Origin: Spirochaetaceae bacterium
Lineage (GTDB): Bacteria; Spirochaetota; Spirochaetia; SZUA-6; Bin103
Direction of reading: 5' to 3'
DNA length: 27,990 nt
Assembly: GCA_028818385.1 (NCBI GenBank)
Contig: JAPPNY010000241.1
Span: forward strand, 1-27,990
A program made the position numbers and the translations under genes. Shown here piece by piece: positions 23,762-27,990 of this stretch (the first letter of the stretch is position 1; the number at the start of each line of letters is the position of its first letter). The notes below the pieces were generated by a model. The model was not told the DNA's origin. It searched no databases and was given only the letters and a program-made list of their open reading frames with translations.

Positions 23762-25111
23762 TCATTGAGTGATCAACAGCACCTGCAGATCGCCGACGTT
23801 CGTACGCGTCGGCCCGGTACGCAGCAGGCCGCCGGCGCGGTCGAAGAACGTATATGAGTCGTTGCGATCCAGGTACTGACGGGGACTCAGTCCCAGACTT
23901 CGGGCCGCATCATATACCGCCGGGTCCGCAAACGCACCCGTGGCGTCGGTCGGGCCGTCCGTACCGTCGGTGGAGGCGGCCAGAAAGTGCAGCCGGGCGC
24001 GCTCCGGGTGGTCCTCCGACTCGGTCAGGAAGGCCAGGGCCATCTCCTGGCTGCGCCCGCCCGCGCCGTCGCCGCGCAGCGTGACCGTCGTCTCGCCGCC
24101 GCCGAGCACGCAGCAGGGGGCGGAGGCCGCCACCCCGTGGCGGGCGATGTCGGAGCCGATCGCCAGGTAGACCTTGGCCACCTCGCGCGCCTCGCCGACG
24201 ATCTGCGATGACAGCGCCAGCGTAGGCCAGCCCAGCGCCCGCGCTTCCGCGCGCGCGGCCTCGAGAGCGGTCAGGTTGTTTCCCAAGAGGATGTTCTGGA
24301 CGCCGGCTAGCTCCGCGGCGTCCGGCTTGGGCGTCTCCGGGAGGCGGCCGTCGCGGCCGGCCTCGAGCACCCGGCGGGCCGGCTCCGGCAGCGCCGCGGT
24401 CACGCCGTAGCGGTCGGTGATCGCCAGCGCGTCCGCGTAGGTCGTCGCATCCGCCGCGGTCAGCCCGGAGGCGATGGTGTCCAGGCGGTCGCCTGTCACG
24501 TCCGACAGGATCAGGTTGAGCGAGCGGGCCGGATGAATCAGCGCACCCAGCCGGCCGCCCTTCACCTGCGACAGGTGCTTGCGCACGCAGTTCATCTCCT
24601 GGATGGTCGCGCCGCAGGCCAGCAGCAGCTCCGTCACCCGCTTCTTGTCGTCCAGGTCCAGGCCGGGCTGATCGCCGCCGGTCTCCAGGGGAGCAGCCAG
24701 CAGCGCCGACCCGCCGCCGGAGATCAGGCCGATCACTAGCGTGCCGGCGTCAGCGTCGCGACAGTGGCCGGCGATCGCGCGCGCGGCCCGCCGGCTTTCC
24801 TCGTCGGGCACCGGATGGCCGGACTCGATGACGTCGATGCGCGTCAGCGGCTCGCCGTGGCCGGCCTTGGTGGCGATGGTGCCGCCGGCGATCCGGTCGC
24901 CGAGCAGCTCTTCCAGCGCCAGCGCCATGCTGGCCGACGCCTTGCCGGCGCCGATGACCACGATCCGCCGGACGGTGTCCAGGTCGACCTGGCCGTCCCA
25001 CCCGGCGACCCGCAGCGTCCGGCCGGCGACCGTCACCCCGTTGCGGATCAGACGGTCCGGCCGCACGGGGTCCAGGCCGGCGCGGTAGATGCGCTCCAGA
25101 ATCTCTCTCAT
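23762..25111 (-). CDS. Glycerate 2-kinase (GK type II, MOFRL)
   Basis: This 449-residue kinase has the two-domain type II glycerate kinase layout: IGAGKASASMA (53-63) in the N-terminal domain, LISGGGSALL, a VRKHLSQVKGG stretch with the catalytic-type lysine, and a C-terminal MOFRL domain with GGRSQEMALAF and STDGTDGPTDATGA. It makes 2-phosphoglycerate from glycerate and ATP, feeding lower glycolysis. I use the ATG at 25109-25111 because AGAGGAAAGG precedes it; the frame is open further back but overlaps NUDIX coding sequence. The start overlaps the NUDIX stop by four bases (ATGA). The neighbouring aldolase suggests that the glycerate derives from a sugar or sugar acid. Confidence 0.95.
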   Translation of the reverse strand: MREILERIYRAGLDPVRPDRLIRNGVTVAGRTLRVAGWDGQVDLDTVRRIVVIGAGKASASMALALEELLGDRIAGGTIATKAGHGEPLTRIDVIESGHPVPDEESRRAARAIAGHCRDADAGTLVIGLISGGGSALLAAPLETGGDQPGLDLDDKKRVTELLLACGATIQEMNCVRKHLSQVKGGRLGALIHPARSLNLILSDVTGDRLDTIASGLTAADATTYADALAITDRYGVTAALPEPARRVLEAGRDGRLPETPKPDAAELAGVQNILLGNNLTALEAARAEARALGWPTLALSSQIVGEAREVAKVYLAIGSDIARHGVAASAPCCVLGGGETTVTLRGDGAGGRSQEMALAFLTESEDHPERARLHFLAASTDGTDGPTDATGAFADPAVYDAARSLGLSPRQYLDRNDSYTFFDRAGGLLRTGPTRTNVGDLQVLLITQ

Positions 25112-25632
25112 CGGCCTTTCCTCTTGATCCAGGAGCGCAGCGCGTCCACGGTGCTCGGGAACGCAAGCTCCTCCCACGGGATGGAGGCCGGCTCGGCCCA
25201 GACCGCCTCGTCGCATTCATCGCCGGCCGCGAGGGCGCCGCCGGTAACGGCCGCGGTGTAGACGATCAGCACGACGGTCACGTCGGGGTAGGAGAAGACG
25301 CCGTGCAGCCCTTCCAGGCGCACGCGCAGGCCGGTCTCCTCCCACGTCTCGCGCACCGCCGCGTGGTCCACCGGCTCGCCCCGGTCGACGTAGCCGCCGG
25401 GAAAGGTCCACTTGCCGCGCGCTGGGCTGATCGCCCGTTTGATGAGCGCGATGCGGCCCTCATGGACGACGATGGCGCCGGCCGCCACCTTCGGGTCGAA
25501 GTACACCACCGCGCCGCACCGCTCGCACACCGGCCGCTCCCGGCCGTCGATCCGGCGCGATGCCAGCGGAGCGGCGCATGCGGCGCAGAACCGCGTCGAG
25601 GTTCCGTGGACGTGATCGGGCGTGTCAGCCAT
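25108..25632 (-). CDS. NUDIX hydrolase with N-terminal zinc ribbon
   Basis: This 174-residue NudC-like protein has a zinc ribbon in the first 40 residues (Cys16, Cys19, Cys36, Cys39). The NUDIX domain follows, with the box from Gly80 to Leu102 in GX5EX7REUXEEXGU form: Glu86, Arg94, Glu95, Glu98, Glu99. It should hydrolyse a nucleoside diphosphate derivative; NADH, ADP-ribose or a sugar nucleotide are candidates, and the zinc ribbon favours the NudC/YfcD-like group. It heads an operon with the glycerate kinase and aldolase, so housecleaning or supply of a sugar-nucleotide product may be its role. It is divergent from the CULT gene, with 89 bases between the starts. Confidence 0.93.
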   Translation of the reverse strand: MADTPDHVHGTSTRFCAACAAPLASRRIDGRERPVCERCGAVVYFDPKVAAGAIVVHEGRIALIKRAISPARGKWTFPGGYVDRGEPVDHAAVRETWEETGLRVRLEGLHGVFSYPDVTVVLIVYTAAVTGGALAAGDECDEAVWAEPASIPWEELAFPSTVDALRSWIKRKGR

Positions 25633-25721
25633 GGCTCGCGTACACTCGAAGCGTCTCCCTGCCCCGGTCTACCGCACCGAGGGCTTGATGTCGACCCCGG
25701 TTTCCGCAATCGTGAGGCGCC

Positions 25722-26111
25722 GTGTCTGAATCCGGATCGCGCTCGCTCCGCCTGTCCAAGCTCGACGCGCACGACTGGGCGTCGGAGGCGCTCCTGTGCG
25801 TCTCCTGCGGTGAGGAGGTGACCGGCGACCGGGCGCGCATCAACGTGGCAGGGGCGCACCGGCACGACTTCTTCAACCCGCAGCGCGTCCACTACGCCAT
25901 CGCCTGCTTTGCGCCGGCCGACGGCTGCCGCTCGGTAGGCGAGCAGACCGACCGCTTCACGTGGTTCGCCGGGTACGCGTGGACGATCGCTCTGTGCCGG
26001 CGCTGCGGGACGCACCTGGGCTGGCGCTTCGTCTCCGCCGGGGGCGGCCACCGCTTCTTCGGGCTGATCGAGTCGCGCCTGGTGCGGCTGGGGCAGGGCC
26101 GCGCCAACTGA
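25722..26111 (+). CDS. CULT-domain protein (cereblon thalidomide-binding domain homologue)
   Basis: This 129-residue protein is a single CULT domain (cereblon of unknown activity, binding cellular ligands and thalidomide). The zinc cysteines are Cys26, Cys29, Cys92 and Cys95. Trp81, Trp87 and Trp101, followed by Phe103, have the spacing (6, 14, 2) of human cereblon Trp380, Trp386, Trp400 and Phe402, and of the three tryptophans in the Magnetospirillum CULT protein. FNPQRVHYAIACF and HLGWRFVS...FFGLIESRL fit the fold; human His378 is replaced by Phe79. Known bacterial CULT proteins bind uracil, uridine or glutarimide-type ligands, so a pyrimidine or cyclic imide is a fair guess. The start is GTG at 25722 with GAGG four bases earlier. 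It is eleven bases before the GNAT gene, so they are probably cotranscribed. Confidence 0.9.
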   Translation: MSESGSRSLRLSKLDAHDWASEALLCVSCGEEVTGDRARINVAGAHRHDFFNPQRVHYAIACFAPADGCRSVGEQTDRFTWFAGYAWTIALCRRCGTHLGWRFVSAGGGHRFFGLIESRLVRLGQGRAN

Positions 26112-26122
26112 GTGAGACGGTC

Positions 26123-27334
26123 ATGAGCCCCCGCGTCGACGGCCCGCGCGGCTGCCGGCCCGAGGAGTTGCCGCAGGTGGTCGAGCTGATCGACGCGATC
26201 TTTCGCTCCGGCTCCGATCAGCGGATCGCGACCGACTACCCGCTGGTGTTCACGCCCCGGCACGCCGCACGGTCGCGCGTGCTGGCGGTCGACGGCCGGA
26301 TCGTCGCCCACGTGCCGGCTGCGCCGCGCATCGCCGCGGCGGGTCCAGACCGGTTCGGCGTGGCCATGATCGCGCCGACCGCCACCCATCCCGACCACCG
26401 CCGCCGCGGCTACGCCACGCGTTGCCTGCGCGACGCGCACCGCGTGATCGCCGGGGAGGGCTGCGTCGCCGCGGCGCTGTGGACGGAGCGGGAGACGTTC
26501 CCGTTCTATCGCCATTCGGGCTGGGAGGCGGTCGCCTCGCAGGGCGAGGCATTCGTGCTCACCGCGGCGGACCGGGACCGGTTCCGCCCGGCGTCGTTCG
26601 CGGTCCGTACGCAGGGCGACGATGAGCAGGGCATGGCCGAGCTCCTGGCGCTGCATGGGGCCGAGCCCTGGCGGCTGGAGCGCGACGAGCAGCAGGCGCG
26701 CGCGCTGTTCCGGCTGCCCAAGATCACCGTGTTCCGTGCCGAGGACGCTGGCGCCGGTCGCCTGCGCGCCTACCTGGTGCTGGGGGCCGGCACGAACAAG
26801 CCGGGCATCATCGAGGCGACGGGCGATCCGGTGGCGGTGGAGCACCTGCTGCACCACGTGCTCGGCAGCCGCGCCGGCGGAGAGCCCGCGCAGGTGGTGC
26901 CGCCGCCCGCCCGGCCCGACGGGATCCCGTCGACCCTGTCCGCCGTGATCGCCGGCCGCGGAGCGGGGCGGCGCATCACGCTGGAAGAGGCCGCGGGCGT
27001 CGGCTTGCAGATGATGCGGCTCTTCAGCCTGACGCGTTTCCTGCAGGCGATCTACGGGTACCTGCGGCAGGCTGCGGTGTCCGGTGTCGAAGGGGCGCTC
27101 ACGCTGGGTTGCCGGGAGGACGGCCAGGCGGTCCGTGTGCGACTGGCGGGCGGCGGGGCGTCCGTCGAGCAGGCAGCTCCCGCCGCGGCGCAGATGCTCG
27201 GCCGCCGGCAGCTCGTGCAGGTGCTGTTCGGCCACCATCCCGGCGACGAGCCGCCGCCGCTGGTCGACGACACGGGACTGGCGGCGGCACTGTTTCCGTA
27301 CCGGCTCCCGCTCTGGGAGCTGGACCACTGTTGA
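26123..27334 (+). CDS. Eis-like GNAT acetyltransferase with SCP2-like C terminus
   Basis: This 403-residue protein has the Eis layout: an N-terminal GNAT domain (acetyl-CoA loop HRRRGYATR, 92-100; TERETFPFYRHSGW, 121-134), a second GNAT-like domain in the middle and a C-terminal SCP2-like region (VEGALTLGCREDGQAVRVRLAG). It ends in ...LPLWELDHC, and Eis-type enzymes use the terminal carboxylate in catalysis. It should acetylate amines such as aminoglycosides, peptides or polyamines; the physiological substrate is unknown. The ATG at 26123 is chosen because the longer frame overlaps the CULT gene. It sits between the CULT and aldo/keto reductase genes in one plus-strand unit. Confidence 0.85.
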   Translation: MSPRVDGPRGCRPEELPQVVELIDAIFRSGSDQRIATDYPLVFTPRHAARSRVLAVDGRIVAHVPAAPRIAAAGPDRFGVAMIAPTATHPDHRRRGYATRCLRDAHRVIAGEGCVAAALWTERETFPFYRHSGWEAVASQGEAFVLTAADRDRFRPASFAVRTQGDDEQGMAELLALHGAEPWRLERDEQQARALFRLPKITVFRAEDAGAGRLRAYLVLGAGTNKPGIIEATGDPVAVEHLLHHVLGSRAGGEPAQVVPPPARPDGIPSTLSAVIAGRGAGRRITLEEAAGVGLQMMRLFSLTRFLQAIYGYLRQAAVSGVEGALTLGCREDGQAVRVRLAGGGASVEQAAPAAAQMLGRRQLVQVLFGHHPGDEPPPLVDDTGLAAALFPYRLPLWELDHC

Positions 27335-27340
27335 AGAGAG

Positions 27341-27345
27341 AGGAG
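27341..27345 (+). promoter_or_regulatory. Ribosome binding site of the aldo/keto reductase gene
   Basis: AGGAG, inside the longer AGAGAGGAGCG, lies five bases before the ATG at 27351 and fixes the start. Confidence 0.7.
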
Positions 27346-27350
27346 CGAAC

Positions 27351-27990
27351 ATGGAACGACGAGAGTTGGCCGGCATGCCGGACGGGGTCTCGGTCATCAC
27401 GCTGGGGACCATGCTGTTCGGGCGTCCCGTACCGAAGCAGGAGGCCATCGGCCAGGTCCACGCCGCCGTGGATCTGGGCGTCAACCTGTTCGACACCGCC
27501 GACATCTACGAGGGCTACGACCGCTTTCTGGGCTCGCCCGGCGGGGTCGCCGAAACGATCCTGGGCGAGGCGCTGCGCGGCCGGCGCGACCGGGCGCACA
27601 TCACCACCAAGGTGGGCAACCCGGTCGGCAGCGGGCAGGACGGCGGCCATCCGGCCGGCGCCGACTACGCGGGGACCGGCCTGGCGCCGGACCACGTCGA
27701 GCGGCAGATCGACGCCAGCCTCAGGCGTCTGCGCACCGACTACGTGGACTACTACCTGCTGCACATCGCCGACCCGGACACGCCGCTTGCGGACACGCTC
27801 GGCGCCGTCGACCGGCTGGTGCGCGCCGGCAAGGTCCGGCACTGGGGCTTCTCCAACTTCGACGCGGCACAGATCGACACGATGCTCGACCTGTGCCGCG
27901 GGGGCGGGGCGCCCCCCCCGGGGTTGGCGCCGCCCAGCTACAACAGGCGGGGGCGGGGCGGGGGGGACGGCGACCAGCCGGCCAGCCGGG
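27351..27990 (+). CDS. Aldo/keto reductase, incomplete at the window end
   Basis: Only the first 213 or so of the expected 300 or more residues are present. The catalytic tetrad of the family is visible: Asp48 (LFDTADIY), Tyr53, Lys87 (TTKVGN) and His138 (YYLLHIAD). The barrel strands ALRGRRDRAHIT and KVRHWGFSNFD are intact. It should reduce carbonyls with NADPH; the substrate is unknown. From about residue 184 (base 27900) the sequence turns into G/C runs, although the frame stays open and a PSYN resembling the usual SYNLL strand is still seen. I read this as sequence error at the contig end. It is the third gene after the CULT and GNAT genes, 16 bases from the latter. Confidence 0.88.
   Translation, partial: MERRELAGMPDGVSVITLGTMLFGRPVPKQEAIGQVHAAVDLGVNLFDTADIYEGYDRFLGSPGGVAETILGEALRGRRDRAHITTKVGNPVGSGQDGGHPAGADYAGTGLAPDHVERQIDASLRRLRTDYVDYYLLHIADPDTPLADTLGAVDRLVRAGKVRHWGFSNFDAAQIDTMLDLCRGGGAPPPGLAPPSYNRRGRGGGDGDQPASR
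27900..27990. other. Low-quality G/C-rich contig end
   Basis: Runs of G, a run of eight C at 27912-27919 and repeated GGGGCGGGG units replace the normal codon pattern of the aldo/keto reductase. Nothing like it occurs elsewhere in the window. It is more likely base-calling or assembly error than biology. Confidence 0.7.

Noticed and set aside
1..27990. tRNA, rRNA, CRISPR or insertion sequence
   Set aside because: No tRNA-like cloverleaf, rRNA stretch, regularly spaced repeats or transposase motif was found; genes are packed with family-typical proteins.

Overview
This is a GC-rich, gene-dense bacterial window of 27,990 bases, probably a whole metagenomic contig or a contig end. About 25 protein genes are supported. 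There are no rRNA or tRNA genes, CRISPR arrays or insertion sequences, and no non-coding gap reaches 300 bases. The lineage cannot be fixed from the sequence. The content (sialidase-like BNR propellers, several Gfo/Idh/MocA oxidoreductases, a phytanoyl-CoA-dioxygenase-like enzyme, a lipoprotein HtrA and a cereblon-like CULT protein) suggests an uncultivated, perhaps host- or sponge-associated carbohydrate user. Spirochaetota is one candidate; this is a low-confidence inference.

Layout. At 1-548 there is a broken tail of unknown origin, then a RidA-family gene. At 565-2336 there is a DrrAB-type ABC exporter on the minus strand, behind a recognisable sigma70-like promoter carrying two palindromic 8-mers, with a divergent unknown gene at 2482-3279. 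At 3300-7269 there is a minus-strand operon: GH10-like protein, ABC ATPase, ABC permease, PhyH-like dioxygenase. At 7346-12896 lies an array of five sialidase/BNR-like genes: a long and a short one on the plus strand face long, short, long on the minus strand. Two of the long ones are close paralogues that share a perfectly identical 241-base block.

At 12952-17973 a minus-strand run holds a Spondin_N-domain secreted protein, a YbaK-like deacylase, a PQQ-type sugar dehydrogenase, a Gfo/Idh/MocA oxidoreductase and a Kef-type antiporter. At 18054-21180 a plus-strand operon encodes an unknown protein, a Gfo/Idh/MocA homologue lacking its cofactor motifs, and a more canonical oxidoreductase. At 21253-22659 there is a lipoprotein HtrA protease with two PDZ domains. 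At 22672-25632 a minus-strand operon encodes a NUDIX hydrolase, a glycerate 2-kinase and a LacD-like aldolase. At 25722-27990 a plus-strand operon encodes a CULT-domain protein, an Eis-like GNAT and an aldo/keto reductase cut by the window end, where the sequence degenerates into G/C-rich noise.

How they fit together (inference). The sialidase-like propellers and GH10-like protein may recognise or cleave external glycans. The oxidoreductases, sugar dehydrogenase, aldolase and glycerate kinase could process the released sugars, and the ABC systems could move products or confer resistance. Start/stop overlaps (ATGA, GTGA, TGATG) are frequent, so translational coupling appears common. The most notable single gene is the CULT protein, which keeps the three tryptophans of the thalidomide/uracil-binding cage.
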